A DNA stretch of 64,000 nt, from assembly GCF_026151205.1 (NCBI RefSeq), contig NC_087076.1:19711919-19775918 (forward strand). Direction: 5' to 3'. Positions 51,239-64,000 of the stretch are shown here, one piece after another. The DNA is from Bolinopsis microptera (lineage: Eukaryota; Ctenophora; Tentaculata; Lobata; Bolinopsidae). A model generated the notes under the pieces. That model was given only the letters and a program-made list of their open reading frames with translations. It made no database searches and was not told where the DNA came from. Each line of letters begins with the position of its first letter. Positions within the stretch are counted from its first letter, which is position 1. The position numbers and the translations under genes are program-made.

Positions 51239-52027
51239 CATGGTCAAAAGTTTGATCAGAATTATTATCAAGATTTGCAGTCTCTAGATTCGACCACTAA
51301 GAATAAGTCTCTTTCAACCTCTTTTTCAAATTTCGTAACTTCTCCTATTTATTTTCTACATATAATATGCTATCATTTGTGCTTAATGATCTATATCTAA
51401 TCTGTAATTGAATATTAATATTAAAAGCACTATCTAGTTATAGTGCTACAGAGAAGGTTTTTCGGTATGTACATAAGTAAAAAGAAATAGAGAAACTTAT
51501 TGTTTCCTTAGATTCCTCCGAGTGCAACACACGATTACTGGAAATTTCCATAGATTCCTAGACATTGTCGTTATCAAGTCACATGACCTGATCCTAGACA
51601 CTTTTTGGATTTCTGTCACCATATTAGTTTGCATTTCAAACTAAATGTATTGTAGTGTTTACAACTTCACAGTGCATTTAGTGAGATTCTCATCTAGCAG
51701 CTAGAGCTGTAGGTTATTCTGAACGGTACCAGGGGTACCCTGTAATGATATATACTTATCATGCGTTTGGGGCACAAAGTACTCCCCTCCTAGGCCAGGT
51801 CAACAGAGATTTTTCAGGCATTTCGCATAGAGAAATGGTCAAAATGGCCTGCGATATTTTGTGTGATTTGAAAATAAACATTAAAGAAAGGATTTTGTAG
51901 GTCCACGCATTGCCAACCTCTTAAAACCTGATTTATATGTTCAATTTTTAATTTGTATGTAAATTTGCATGTTTGACCGTTTGTGTTTTCTATACTGTAT
52001 GAATTTTTGAAATTTGAAATGTTTTAG
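51239..52027. other. Spacer, nothing firm
   Basis: A short frame just after the MITE (QKFDQNYYQDLQSLDSTTKN) looks protein-like but has no splice or homology support. Confidence 0.3.
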
Positions 52028-52243
52028 GGAGGTAACACTTGGAGAAAAATTCTTGTTGATGGTGGAGCCCTGACAAATTACAAGCATTATGGTCAGAGGA
52101 TAATGTGTGATATTGATGTTTCCAACACCATAGTAAGGAAAGATAGTTTCATAGGTCTAAAAGTGGCAATCCATGAGCTGAGTAATAACTTTAATACTTT
52201 GGATTTATCAGATGATGATGACTGTATCTCTACTCAAACTGCG
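52028..52243 (+). CDS. Candidate exon upstream of the TTLL gene, unidentified
   Basis: Acceptor TTTTAG and donor GTAATA bound a 72-codon open stretch in phase 0 (GGNTWRKILVDGG at the start, LDLSDDDDCISTQTA at the end). Its phase matches the next exon at 52928, so it could be an N-terminal TTLL exon. The residues do not resemble known TTLL N-termini and may belong to a different gene. Confidence 0.35.
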
Positions 52244-52266
52244 GTAATATTAATTAGATCATCGTT

Positions 52267-52791
52267 ATTTTTTCCCGATCCATGACTCAAAGGTGCCGAA
52301 GGCACAAAAGAGTCAAGGACAAGGGTTAGCGATCGAGGTTTTTTTAATATGGTAGCTGTGCGAGCGTGCGACCACCGTACGGTACGTGCCTGCGAGCACT
52401 GTTATCGCCCACGTGACTACCTGCGCAAGGTTATTTTGCGTGATAATCTGAATTGTATAATTGTTGGCGCGCGGCGCTGAACCAACCAAGTACATTATTA
52501 ATTTCATCATGTGCGTATCCCACTAGGCACTAATTGATAGCATATTATTATTATTTTGAGTTAGTATTACATTTCCTATTTTGCACAGATCCGTGTCAGG
52601 TTGCATAAACATAATACATAGAAGTATACACGATTTTCAAATTCAATATATAATTATATTAACTGGGCGGCGCTCGGCAGTCGGCATGTCACTTCGCCAT
52701 ATTTGCATGTTTATATAAACAGTAAAGACTGGGCCGTCCCCAGGTTGTATGGAATATGATATTTATACGCCATCACGGATCGGGAAATTGA
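52267..52791. mobile_element. Possible short-TIR element in an intron
   Basis: TTTTCCCGATCCATGA at the left and TCACGGATCGGGAAAT at the right are inverse over about 15 bases with one mismatch. They enclose a GC-rich, non-coding stretch with CGTACGGTACG and GGCGCGCGGCGC words. No target duplication is evident, so this is tentative. Confidence 0.3.
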
Positions 52792-52927
52792 GCGGCCATC
52801 CACAAAAGAAAAGCGGCCGCATTTCTTGTTAGAACCATTGTTTAGCATTTCTTTCCACATGATCAGTGCTTCTGATTCTGGTTTTAATCTGTTTCACTTT
52901 TCATCTGACAAAAATAACTTTTATCAG

Positions 52928-55900
52928 GTGGATTCTACAGCAGATTTAGTGGGCACATCTCTGCAGGTGGTGCAAATACCCTTGAGTTGTAGTACTGCAC
53001 CGACGCCACAAATTGAAGAGGTAAACCAATAGCGACGATTCTAAGTTTTTATCGTTTATCATCATATCAGCACTCAGCAGGGAATATTTGATCGTTCTCT
53101 TCCTGTTTTATTTAAAATCTGCTGTCAAAAATCAGTCATGCCTTTCAACTTTCGTTATTCTATTTCAGTTAGTGGTCCCAGAAGGCGAGGGTGATTCTGA
53201 ATCCGAAGAGGAAAAAGAAGATGAGAAAATAGAGGAGCAACCCCAAGAAGAACCTAAAGCTGAGAAAAAGAAAAAGAAAAGAAAGAAACGGTCAGTTTTA
53301 TTTTAAGACTTACTCAGTTCTAAATGTAAAGAACTAGCACGAATATTCTTCATATTATCTAATACTACTAATGTCAATTGCTTGGATCATGGATGTGCCG
53401 TATTTATGTATCTGACATGCATAGGTGTGCATAATGTGTAACTTAATTAAACAAATATTTCGTATTATGATATTATGCTCAATACCAATCATTAATGTTT
53501 CGATAAGCTGCGCTGAATAGCCATAAGCAAAAGTTTTAAGTAATCAAGAAATATGTTATATTCATATGCAAAATACTTGTCGCAATTTAGGATGTTATAT
53601 CTTCAACTTTTAAAGTGTGCAATCTCTTATCAATGAAAATATATTCTTCTTGTTTCCTGCTTTTCTGTTTAATGCAACATTTCAATGAATTGACCGCAGC
53701 ACACAATATTTCAGCACCGCGTGATTTTCTCATAGCTTTTAAGCATCAATATTATCAGACTCAATTGTCATTGTGCCCGAGGCCATGATAAGGTCACAGG
53801 CGGCAATCGTTTTATATACAGCACTGTATTGCGGCCGCTCAGGTCACGTTGAAATGCATTTTAATCATGAAATTAGCAAGATAAAGACACCAGGATAGCT
53901 GTTTTAAAGCTAAGACAATAGTAAGCACATGCAGACGAGCTTCACACTCACTCACTCTCTCTCCCACAGTGCGATTGGGATATGTACTGTGAACTGTCGG
54001 TACGAGTCGGTGAGGCGGGTTGCCCGCAGGTTCAACTTCAAGGAGGTCGGCGAAAACGAGGACTGGGTGTTGTTTTGGACAGACTGCTCTGTTAGCATTG
54101 AGCGTGTCATGGACATGAAGCGTTATCAGGTGAGTGGGGCGCTGGGATTGTTCTAGAATTAATCTACTTTGTGGTATGATGTTTTAATGTTCGTGCGTTG
54201 CATTTTATTTTACGTATAATTTGTATTGGTAAACAGTATTAGTAATTGATACCAGAGTTATCACTATGACTACTTGACAACAAATCGTGCTGAAGGAAGT
54301 TATCACCCCTCAGAAAATCAACCATTTCCCGGGAATGAGCGAGATTTGCAGAAAGGATCTCTTAGCTCGAAACATGAATAGAATGCAGAAGCTCTTCCCA
54401 AAAGAGTACAATATTTGTCCCAGGTCTTGGTGCCTACCTGCTGAGTGAGTAGTTTTATTGTTGCTGCAGAAAAAAATATGATATATAACTAATAACACAT
54501 GGCAACCGTATATTCGCTAAAAACTAATATGCTTTTAAAGACAGCGGTTCAAAACATCACGTTATTGGTCAGTAAAATTATATTCTTATTCATAATTGAT
54601 AATTGGAAACACAATAATGAGCTCCTACTTGCTAATTTCAACCGCATCAAAATATATTTATAACTGAGGTTAGGGTTTTTTAAAAATGTATGCTCTAAAC
54701 ACGTTTTGATCACAACAAAGCAGATCATAATCCTAGCCGTTGTGGGTTGGTAACCACGCAGTTTCTTTTTTCGTCGTGATTTTGCACGTGCGGTCAGACA
54801 TGCAAAACAAATATCTATATTGTAAAGGAGGCGTTCATAATATTATTACTACCTAAAGTCTAGTTATATCATTACTATTTAAAAAAACCGACCGCTCGCG
54901 CCAGTTTTATAAAACCTAAGCTTAATTAGCGAGGTTGGGGTATTATAGGCAGCGCCTCGAAATATGTTCTCTTGTGAGAGTTTTCGATCTCACTATTAAT
55001 ATTGGTCAAGTCAATCTATAAACTTAAATAATTAGCTGATTAGCTACCAGGAGTTCTTATACAGGGTGGGCCTCAAAAGTCTACCCGTCCTTATCTCTTA
55101 AAATTGTAACAGCTCGCTGAGATCTCACTAATTATTTAAAAAACAAAAAGTGGCATAACTTATGTTCTGATGAATATTTTTGCTTCTAAATTTCACAGAA
55201 TGTTAATAACAAGTAGATAAACCTTTGTGGCAAGTTTTGTGTGATTGCGAGCTTCACTGAGCTTATTTGACCAATTCAGCCCCTGAGCGAGCTAGCTTGA
55301 ATTTCTCACCCAGAAATGTTTACATTGGTTAACAGGAACCACCAAAAAAAATCCTGGGTAACAAAATAAAAAAACCAGCGATTTATTCACGTTTTACCAA
55401 TTCTATTCACATGAATCCATCGCACATTCCATTCTCTCTATATTTTAACTGATAAGGACTATCACAGATGATCCTTCCTGCTTGTTTATATCGTTCTTCT
55501 CACATGGAATGTGCGATGTATCATGGTGAATAGAATTGGTAAAACATAAATAAATCGGTGGTTTTTTAATTTTTTTACCCAGGGTTTTTTTTGGTGGTTC
55601 CTATTAACCAATGTAAACATTTATGGGTGAGAAATTAAAGCTAGCACGCTCAGGAGCTAAAATTGTCAGACAAGCTCAGACTCAAACAAAACTTGGCACG
55701 AAGTTGTGTCTAATTATGATTGACATTCTCTAAAAATTTGAAGCAAAAATATTAATCAGAACGTAAGTTATGGCGCTTTTCCATTCTGAAATAAAATAAT
55801 TAGTGAGATCTCAGCGAGCTGTTACAATTTTAAGAGATAAGGACGGGTAGACTTTTGAGGCCCACCCTGTAGTTTTAAAACTTTAAAACATCGATCTACC

Positions 55901-58900
55901 TGAGGTGGGAGGGAACACAGCCTTAAATAATATGAACACATCATCTTAATGCTTTAAAAGTGTGTGGTATTTGGGTATGCAGCTAAAACAACAACCCAAT
56001 GTTGTATCATGCATTACCTTTAATATGGTATTTCCATATTAATTTAGGATAACAGATTTCTGTTACGTAACCATGGCAACAAATTTGTCGGTTATTCAAA
56101 TGTCCGGGGTAACAAGTGTTACATTTACTGTTCTCTGATTTTAATTTCACTTGATTAACACTACAAATATCCGACCCTGACCGTACCTGCTAGCATATAA
56201 ATTCATCCTGGGCCAGGATTGCTGGCTCAATGCCAGTTTTATATTCAGATGCAGTACTCCGATCCAATCCAATTTAACGATGCCGATCAAATTCAATATG
56301 TAATGTGTTTTATAATGTCCTTTATAATTCCTTTAAACATCTGTACAATTACTTCATCTGTACAATTACAATTTACAGGTCCCTATTAGGGCAGCGGCAA
56401 CCGCCCTAATTCAATGTATTTTCAGTTACAGCGAGTTTATGACGTACCACAGATCGAAGAAGAACAAAACGTACATCATTAAACCCGACAACAGCTGTCA
56501 GGGAAAGGGAATCATGTTAACTAAAACTCCCAAGGTATGATTTTTATGGGTCTGGCAAAGGCTTTTTTGAGGGGCCGGAGACCATATTATGTGCATAATA
56601 ATAGTATAGTATGATAAACTTGCTCTACATAGGAATTAGGGAATCATAATAAGATCAAAATGAATCCCACTCGTTAAGCAGTTAAGCCAATGAAATCCGT
56701 TCTAGACTAGTAAAACTAGGGGTTGCCATCCTGGCTATTACTAGGGTAGTGATAAGCTAGCTTCTCAGATTCTTTCTAGACTGGTAATGTTAGGGTTATT
56801 ACCAGGTCGTATTATCATTACCATGGAAGGGGGATGGTTTCATGGTTTGTTTACTAATTAGGCTAGCTATGCATATAATTATAACCTTAATCGATTACCA
56901 GCCTGCTACTACCACCAAATGTGGTATTAGCAGGCTGTTGTCAGGATCGTAACCGTTTTTATTGCTAGTCTAAACGGGTTTAAATCTAACTAAGTTGTGG
57001 CAAGTTATTCCTTTTCATGCCAAAGTCCGTAAGGGTCTGCCCACACTACGCCATGTGGTGACGGGCCACATGGGTGGGTCAAAAAACCGGATTCACACAA
57101 CGAGGCGTAGTGTGGGCAGACCCTACGGTCCCCAAAATTTCTGAAGTTTGAATATCTAGAATTAAGGTCAAATATCAGTAAGATGATAATATAACAATCA
57201 AAAATACCCCAAATATAATAAAGATAACAATATTATCTCCTTCACAGGTAGACATCAAGCACTGCGATAACTTCGTCGTTCAACAGTATCTATCTAAGGT
57301 GGGTTTGTAACAATCTTCTGTAATATACAATATACATGCCATATAAAACTTTTGTCAGTTAGATGAAACTAATTTCAACAGCTTGCATCACGTGTCATGA
57401 CGTCACGTGTCATGACGTCACGTGATGTCTGGAGAAGAAGGGAGTGTTTAACGTCTGGCTCGTTTAAATCTGTGTCAAAGACAGAGCAAGGTGGCTCGAC
57501 TGAGTTCTGTCGCCATGACAACGACTTGGGTTGAAGTTAGAGTGTTGAGTTACTAGTGTGTCCGAGAAAGGGAGGGTAGGGCAGCATGCTGCTTTGAGCG
57601 CTGATATTAATTTCAAGGCCAAGGATTGTCTCCTAATGTGGACTAGACATGGCTTATTAAGATTTGAGAATGTAAGCGATCTAACCGAATCCTCGGCGCG
57701 TTCAGGAGAATCAGCCCTGCCCTTGGTTTGAATCCGTGTAATTTTTTAAATGACCACCTCAATCTCGGTCTCATGAACAAATCCTGCACACTGTCGGTCA
57801 CTGTACTCGCTTTCGACCACAGCGAATAAAATCATGATTATTCTTGAAAATTTCGAAGAGCATGGAATAATTGTGAAGTATTTGGCATGTTGTTACTCAG
57901 CAACATTTATTCGACTTGGAGCAAATTAAGAAACTAGTCTAGCGCGAGCAAATGATTTGACAACATGTTAGTTGGCTCTTGATGCCTGCTTGACAAGCTT
58001 GATGATCATGACGCAAAGTTCAGAATGTTCGACAGAAGTAATATTTATTTAAAATAATTTCATAAATACAAGTCATTATGTATATTGAGTGAATGCGTGT
58101 AATAGGATGAGAGCATTTTTGTTGAAGATGGAGAAATTAAGAAAGTAGTTACAAAGTTAAATAATTAGACAGTTTGTTACTTGGCCCGCCATGTTTGCTT
58201 GATAAGTTTAAAATAATAATGACGAATTATCCAAGTTTGACAGAAGTAACATTAAATACTTAAATATGTTTGGAGCAAGTTAAGAATCACGCAAGTTAAA
58301 TAATTTAAAAACTTGTATATTTTATAATACCTTGTCAAGCCGGCTAGTAATTTTTACTTGAGAAGCTTAATTGTAAGTACAGAATGTCCTGAAGATTAGC
58401 CAGAAGTAAACTTGGAGCAAATTAAGAAACTAGCTTGAATAAATTCAATGAGTTGGCTCGCGAAGTTAAATTATAAGGACGGAATGATGGGAAAAATACT
58501 GAGCTGCAGTTGTCACTGCGCTTGGAACGGATCCGGAACAAGCCGATTGTGCTTCTTGAACCTCCACTCGTTGTTTTGATTGCCGTGTTTTCCGGATAAA
58601 TAATGCTGCGACAGAACGATCACGTGTGATGATGTAACGGATCCTTCATAAAGATGATGTAATGTCAATGATTCGGACAGCTGTATATATAATATAACAT
58701 AAGCTGCGTCTCATTTCGCTACGAATAGCTAAAATACTAAGCCATTATCATTAGATAAGAACTTTACAATCTAAAGTCAAACCTTCATTTACTATGCCTC
58801 ACGAGTCACGATGAATACTAAATAACCTGGTAAACGGAGGTATTAGGTAAATAGAGTTGTGATTTACTTACATGAAAATAGTAGTAACTCGGAGGAAAGG

Positions 58901-61900
58901 AAATGTGCCAAGTCGCGGTATTAGTCGAAGGACCCGTAAATTTAGGGAATGTGAATACAAGTTTGACTGTTTACATAATGTTCACTTTAATTAATGGTCC
59001 AGAATGGTTTACTAAATTTCTATTTGATGTTTTATTTCCATAATATTCAATAGCTTGAAGTACCGTGAGAAATTGAAGTATCTTTGACATTTGCGATTGC
59101 CAATAAATTCCTCAAGTCTCCTCTGATCTTAGATTATCCAACAAGGGCAATTAGAAACAATAATGGTGGTAGCCAATAAATCTACAGCTTGTTAACTAAA
59201 CGTTTGTGTTGCAAAATTTATAATTGATAAAACAATTTTTACAATAGTTACACTAGACACTCATATAACACAAAGTATTGATTGGGCTTCTCAAACAAAA
59301 GTGAACAACAAAGCTATTACGTTTTACTACCTAGATGCAGTTATTCTGTACTGAGTTGTCATGTGAACACTTCCCTGGTAGCTCTTGCTCATTTATAAAT
59401 CAATAACCGGAAATCCGTGGATCACATCATCAATTAATCTGATCTCTGTGGGAGTAATATTAGAGCTGTTTTTAATGGTTGGACATCGTTCTAATGCTTC
59501 CATACTTTTCAGCCGTTCCTGATAGACAACCTAAAGTTTGATTTGAGAGTTTATGTTTTGGTTACGTCATGCGATCCTCTGAGGATTTACGTGTACAAGG
59601 ATGGGCTGGTTCGCTTTGCTGTTACACCTTATCAAGACCCAACAAATAATAATGTGGTAAGTGGTTTTAGTCGAGATGGAATATTCTTAGCAAATTACAG
59701 TTTTAGAACACGTCTTTCTCCGTTATTAAATTAAACGCCAAAAAGGAGCTAGTGGAATGCTCCATCTTTTAATTTATTGCTTCTCAGTGCAAAAAAACTG
59801 CACAAAAAGCCTCCAAGTACAGCGTACACACACACTTTGTGCAGGATGAATTCTCACTAATGTTGGACACATTGCACTGCGAGAATAAATTGTGTACTGT
59901 GTGTGTAAGAGTCCTGATATACCGCTCTACTGCTCCAATGTCACGCACATCCTTGCAGCTTGTTTTTTGTGAAGCTGTTGTGCTCGAGGGAAAATTCAAA
60001 CTTCCAGACAATCAAACATCCCCCAGCCGGGATAATATTATTTTCACGTGCAAAATTACTTCGCATAATGTTTTATAACTCACTTTCTAAAAAGTTTCCA
60101 CGATTGATCAATACACACACACACCAAGAAACTTTTTGTCTTATTTTTAAAAGCTCGAATGTAGTAATTTTCATTATGCTCTGTTTACAAGGAATGGATT
60201 AGTATATATCACAGCATAACAAGCTGTGGTTTTCAGTACAGTAACAGTGAATGTAGGACTACTGGGCGAGGCGGCGTCTTTTAAATTGCATTAACAAATT
60301 GATTAAGAAATTATTAACTGAAGCGTATTGAGTTGGTTATTGCTTGTCACCCCTAACCGTATGATTACAGAGCTGAAAAATCAATTAAATGATAGTCCTA
60401 ACTCCTAGAGACTGAACGGAATGATTTCTTTTTGAATTTTGTCTGAGATTTAGTAAGTTTTTATTAGATGTGGCAAGCAGGCCCGTGAGCAGGCAAGCAG
60501 AACAATCATCTGGTAATTACCAGCCAATTACCTGGCAATTACCATGTAATTAGAAGGTCATCAGAACACGATGCAGATATAACATGTAGTATAATAAAGG
60601 AATTTCAGGACGATGTTTTGATGCACTTGACGAACTACGCAATTACAAAACATTCCAGTGACTTTATTAGGGACGATGAAAAGGGCCACAAGAGGTAACA
60701 GCTACTTCTTTGTGATCTGGAAAATTTTATGTTGATAATAACAAGTTTATCTGATAAAAACACGCAAATTGAAATATAAATTAACCTTATATCAACATGC
60801 AGAACTGTGCAAAAACACATTTTAAATATTAGATTTAACAAAAAAACTTTGATAAAACTAAACTTAATAAATCAAACTTGAATGAAACAAACTTATTTAA
60901 ATATAGACTTTAATGAAAATAAACTTTAAATTTAACAGCGAATCAAAGCATATTGATGTCATATTCTTATTTTCTTGCAATAAGTTAAGCTACAGCGATC
61001 AAATTATAATCATCGCAAAAATGTTCATGTTGGCTTTGGAGTATGTGTACTCAGGTGGCTTGAATTTTGGCGCATTGTGAGCTACAATATGTTCGAGCAA
61101 CCGCCGTGCTCTTTACTGCTACTAACTTATCCGGGGATTCGCTTTTTAAATTTTGGTTTATTATAAGGTAGACATTTGAATGGTGTGAAGGAAATAAAAG
61201 GGGAAAAAATGGTTGGGATTATTTTGAATTAATATAAGAGTTGTCCATCTGAGTAATCTAAATTCGAGATTTAATTCAATTTCTTGGATTCTCGACGGAG
61301 TTTGTCTAATTATAATAAACTGGTGGGAAATTTTCATGTTTGGCGCGCGTGTCAGAGACGTACAGGAACGCGCGCAAACAAAATTGTAATCTTTTGGTGT
61401 CTTTAATTGTCTTTTGCCATACCATGCGCGTTGCTATGGTTACGAGATGACCTTTGATTTGGCGTTCTCACAATTTCTTTTCACCGTGATCAGTCAATAT
61501 AATAAAGCATATAATGATTCCTCAAAATGGAGACATTTTCTCAATTTCAGATTTCGCCCAAAACAGCTTTAAACTGATCTATCATATAAGTTATCAGTTC
61601 TAATATAACAGGAAAGTGTTTTGAATCGGTGAAAAAGGGTGGCGAAGGTGAAATATGCCAAAAATTCATGAAAATTCTGAAAATTCTGAAAATTTCCAAA
61701 ACATCGTTGGAAACCGGATTTCCAAGATAAGTAGAAACGTTAACTGTCCAAATAGATCAGGGAGGGCGTTTACAGCTGTTTGCGGACCTCAGGCGCATGA
61801 AGACACCGGAATGTGGCTTTCAAATGGGCATTTTCGGGTGTTTATTAAGATGGACAAATTAAAGTCAGATTGTTTGCTCAAATTGGTTGGGACATGCCTT

Positions 61901-63936
61901 AATTGTACTGGATGACTTGCACGTGTGATCCATCGCAGAAAACTGGAATTCCAACATCTGAAATAAAGTCATGACTCTGCATATGCTCCGTAAATAGTCT
62001 GTGTCCTTTCCTTGATCTAGTTCTGCGAAGAACGAAGTTACACAGCCATTGCATGCTAATTTAGGATACTGAAACGAAGATGACATCAAACATAAGATAA
62101 TTAATAAACGCCAATCTAACTGAAATTTACTTACAGGAAGATAACGCATTTAAACAAATGGTTGGAAACAAACGGATACAACAGGGAAAAAATATGGGCA
62201 GATATCGAAGATGTTATCGTTAAGACACTGATCGTTTCGCATCCGACATTGAAGCACAATTACAGGACATGTTTTCCTAATCATAACCGTGGCAGTGCCT
62301 GTTTTGAGATTCTAGGGTTTGACATCATGCTGGACCGAAAACTAAAGCCGTGGTTACTTGAGGTAATGCTTCCAATATTTTGAATTTATTAATGTTTCAT
62401 TATTGTAACATAGAGAGATAAGTCAACACAGAGAGGGCTGTTTAGAAGGTGTTTCTAGGGAATTAAAATCTTCCGGATTTGTTCGCCCAAGATCTCTTAC
62501 AGCTAAACCATTATTCGTATCTTATTATATTGATGATCCTAAGTAGGAATGTAAACAGAGTACAGACCGTAGCTTCAGCTTAGGTTTTCAAACGGTATGG
62601 TTTATTCTTCCATTCGATCAGTTGTCACAAGCGAGAAAGGTTATTTTTATCATGTTTACGGTTTACTGCAACCAAGACTGACGAAAATAACAGACATTCT
62701 GATTTTATCTTCCTCATTGCGCCAATATCTAGAAAATAGATCGAAATCGACCATATTAACATGAGTTATGTCTCCTCTAATATGTATCTTGATAAGTGGT
62801 TAAACGCCCGAACCGGAAACGTTAAATCGCTCTTTTGTCTTTTTTGCCCGTTATCAGCTTATTTCCTTTCCGAAGCCAAGATACAAACTAAAGAGTTCAA
62901 TATATGCTTGTAGTTGTCTATATCTCTGCTTAAGTGCGCTAGTTAGTTTCGTATCTTTTCAGGTAAACCACTCCCCCAGTTTCCATACAGACTCTCCTCT
63001 TGACAAAGAAATTAAAGAGGGATTCCTAGCGGACACCATAAAAATGCTCAACTGCAGCTATCTCGAGAGGTTTGCGATATTTTTCACAAATATTTCATGA
63101 AATAGTAGTTAGTCGAATGATAAACCAAAAATTCGCCTGCTAAATATAATTGCAAATCCTTTATTACTTTAAAAGGAAAAAGTATAGGGAAAAATCTACT
63201 CGACCACTGAAATAAAAAACAGTAAACCGGCCAACTCTTTTAACATCTGTCTATGAAATTTTCTTGTTTTCCTTCGTTTGCTTCTCAAAGGAGGACTTCT
63301 TATCATACATCTGCTCTCCGTTATTTTCCGCAGCTGATTCAACATTAACCGAATTGAATTTGTCCTAATTTATATCATTAGGAAGCAAATAAACAGGGTT
63401 GCAAGCTCCATGAGCAATAATTTATAATCTTATTAAGTTATTAGCTGGTAAATGACAATTTTCTGGTGAGAAGGTTTAATAAATTTCCCCAATTTCTCAA
63501 TAATTTCCTAGAAATTTTATTAACTTGCCACACCATGTGTCCATTTTGTAGATCACAACCAAGTTAATTAGCAGAAATCGCTTAAACTTCATGAGAGATA
63601 GTCGATGATCTAACTATGTTGTAGATTAAACAGCTTGTAAAAAAGTTAATGAACACACGAGATTACAATAACAAGTGGTTGTTAAAGCCAGTGTAACCCC
63701 ACAGAAAACGTTGTATTGAGGAGGACAGGCGGCGAGTGAAGGAGAGACTGTTTGCAAAGAGTGGTACCCGTCAACAACAGCACCAGGAGTCGCTGGAGAC
63801 GGACAAAGCGTACTCGCTGGTCTTAGAACAAGCCGAGGCTAACAACTGTGGCGGGTACCGCTGTGTTTATCCGTGTATTAACGAGGCAAAGTATAAGCCC
63901 TTCTTCCAGCAGAGTGGATCTCTTTTTACTGAAACG
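52928..63936 (+). CDS. Tubulin polyglutamylase, TTLL6/TTLL13-like, partial (runs off the right edge)
   Basis: ATP-grasp ligase adding glutamate chains to tubulin in cilia and axonemes, by family. Exons: 52928-53020, 53169-53290, 53970-54129, 54314-54444, 56426-56534, 57248-57298, 59513-59656, 60609-60694, 62137-62362, 62963-63069, 63705-63936. All are GT-AG and phase-compatible, giving 487 codons without a stop; a donor GTAGGT follows the last exon, so more lies beyond the window. The N-terminal exons are acidic then Lys-rich (KKKKKRKKR). The core shows NCRYESVRRVARRF, WTDCSVSIERVMDMKRYQKI, NHFPGMSEICRKDLLARNM, IIKPDNSCQGKGIM (ATP-binding Lys), KFDLRVYVLVTSCDPLRIYV, HLTNYAITKHS, then FEILGFDIMLD and LLEVNHSPSFHTD. 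The metal-binding Asp, Glu and Asn fall at about 361, 374 and 376 of the joined sequence. The tail (CIEEDRRRVKERLF; NCGGYRCVYPCINEAKYKPF) follows TTLL6/13 rather than TTLL4/5. The true start codon exon was not identified. Confidence 0.92.
55062..55869. mobile_element. 808-bp mariner-type foldback MITE in TTLL intron
   Basis: TA on both sides; ends CAGGGTGGGCCTCAAAAGTC and the inverse GACTTTTGAGGCCCACCCTG. The two arms (about 55062-55430 and 55500-55869) are inverted copies along nearly their whole length, leaving a centre of about 70 bases. The terminus resembles the mariner at 4341 (GGGTGGCCCAAAAGTGAC), so it is probably mobilised by a related transposase. Lies in the intron between exons 54444 and 56426. 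Confidence 0.9.
56690..56990. repeat. Weak, old inverted repeat in TTLL intron
   Basis: CTAGACTAGTAAAACTAGGG at the left pairs loosely with AACCGTTTTTATTGCTAGTCTA at the right (the latter split: AACCGTTTTT, ATTGCTAGTCTA). Internal copies of TCTAGACTGGTAATG are also present. Probably a decayed foldback element. Confidence 0.35.
57027..57128. mobile_element. 102-bp hairpin MITE in TTLL intron
   Basis: Arms CCGTAAGGGTCTGCCCACAC plus TACGCC at the left, and the inverse GGCGTAGTGTGGGCAGACCC plus TACGG at the right, with one base deleted in the right arm. The loop is about 50 bases with a GCCACATGGG/ CCATGTGG subhairpin. It lies about 120 bases before exon 57248. Confidence 0.8.
57386..57426. promoter_or_regulatory. 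CRE / E-box cluster in TTLL intron
   Basis: Tandem CACGTGTCATGACGTCA units contain two full CRE palindromes (TGACGTCA) and three CACGTG E-boxes within 40 bases. An intronic enhancer is possible; a microsatellite-like duplication is the simpler reading. Confidence 0.4.
57860..58470. repeat. Degenerate internal repeats in the long TTLL intron
   Basis: Phrases such as TTGGAGCAAATTAAGAAACT, GACAGAAGTAA(T/C)ATT and GCTTGA(C/T)AAG recur three to four times at about 150-250-base intervals, suggesting an old tandem array. Confidence 0.45.
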
Positions 63937-64000
63937 GTAGGTTCCTACTTGAAGACCGTTTAATTTCCAGTACCTGAAATTTTATCAAAACATTAAAAGT

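Noticed and set aside
59784-60078. Overlapping open frames after TTLL exon 59513-59656
   Set aside because: Both strands open by chance; not flanked by splice sites in phase, and the next true exon is at 60609.

Overview
This is nuclear DNA of an intron-rich invertebrate animal. It is AT-rich, and its two intact genes have animal-type GT-AG introns. There is no bacterial gene layout, operon or prophage. The gene families (MAPKAPK5-like kinase, TTLL6/13-like tubulin ligase, F5/8-type-C lectin-like domain, SLC22-like transporter) and the repeats (Penelope-like and LINE-type retroelements, Tc1/mariner, hAT and pogo-like elements, a tRNA-derived SINE, many foldback elements) suit a marine invertebrate. 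I cannot name the phylum from sequence alone.

Layout. 0-34 kb is mostly repeats. It holds a LINE 3' fragment and a 5'-truncated Penelope-like element inserted into an old repeat copy, a dead mariner with ~365-bp inverted repeats abutting a ~1.1-kb foldback element, and a perfect 117-bp palindrome. It also holds a 2.5-kb inverted-repeat element carrying about 20 TTTGTCACA-type motifs, a 1.2-kb minisatellite of 10-bp units, a SINE, a frameshifted transporter remnant (17.2-17.7 kb), a pogo-like MITE, a frameshifted coiled-coil/F5/8C gene fragment (20.6-21.2 kb), three compatible exons of an unassigned gene with a possible chromodomain (23.0-25.2 kb), and 6.5 kb of ~690-bp satellite with poly-C tracts.

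33.8-41.5 kb (minus strand) is a complete MAPKAPK5/PRAK-like kinase. I could join ten exons into one 487-codon frame with all kinase landmarks; intron 4 carries very long GACA and GA microsatellites. 42.19-45.46 kb is a 3.27-kb unit with terminal inverted repeats and an ATTAT target duplication, filled with a purine-rich GAGGAGGACTGAGGA satellite. 47.3-48.7 kb is a second Penelope-like copy, followed by a foldback element and two hAT MITEs with exact 8-bp target duplications.

52.9-63.9 kb (plus strand) is the body of a TTLL6/13-like tubulin polyglutamylase. Eleven in-phase exons give 487 codons; the gene runs off the right edge and its first exon is uncertain. Its introns hold an 808-bp mariner-type foldback MITE and a smaller hairpin MITE. 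The two intact genes show no shared pathway beyond their position; most of the rest is mobile or tandem DNA.

The most unusual material is the set of transposon-like units with terminal inverted repeats whose interiors are satellite arrays instead of genes (8.3-10.8 kb and 42.2-45.5 kb).
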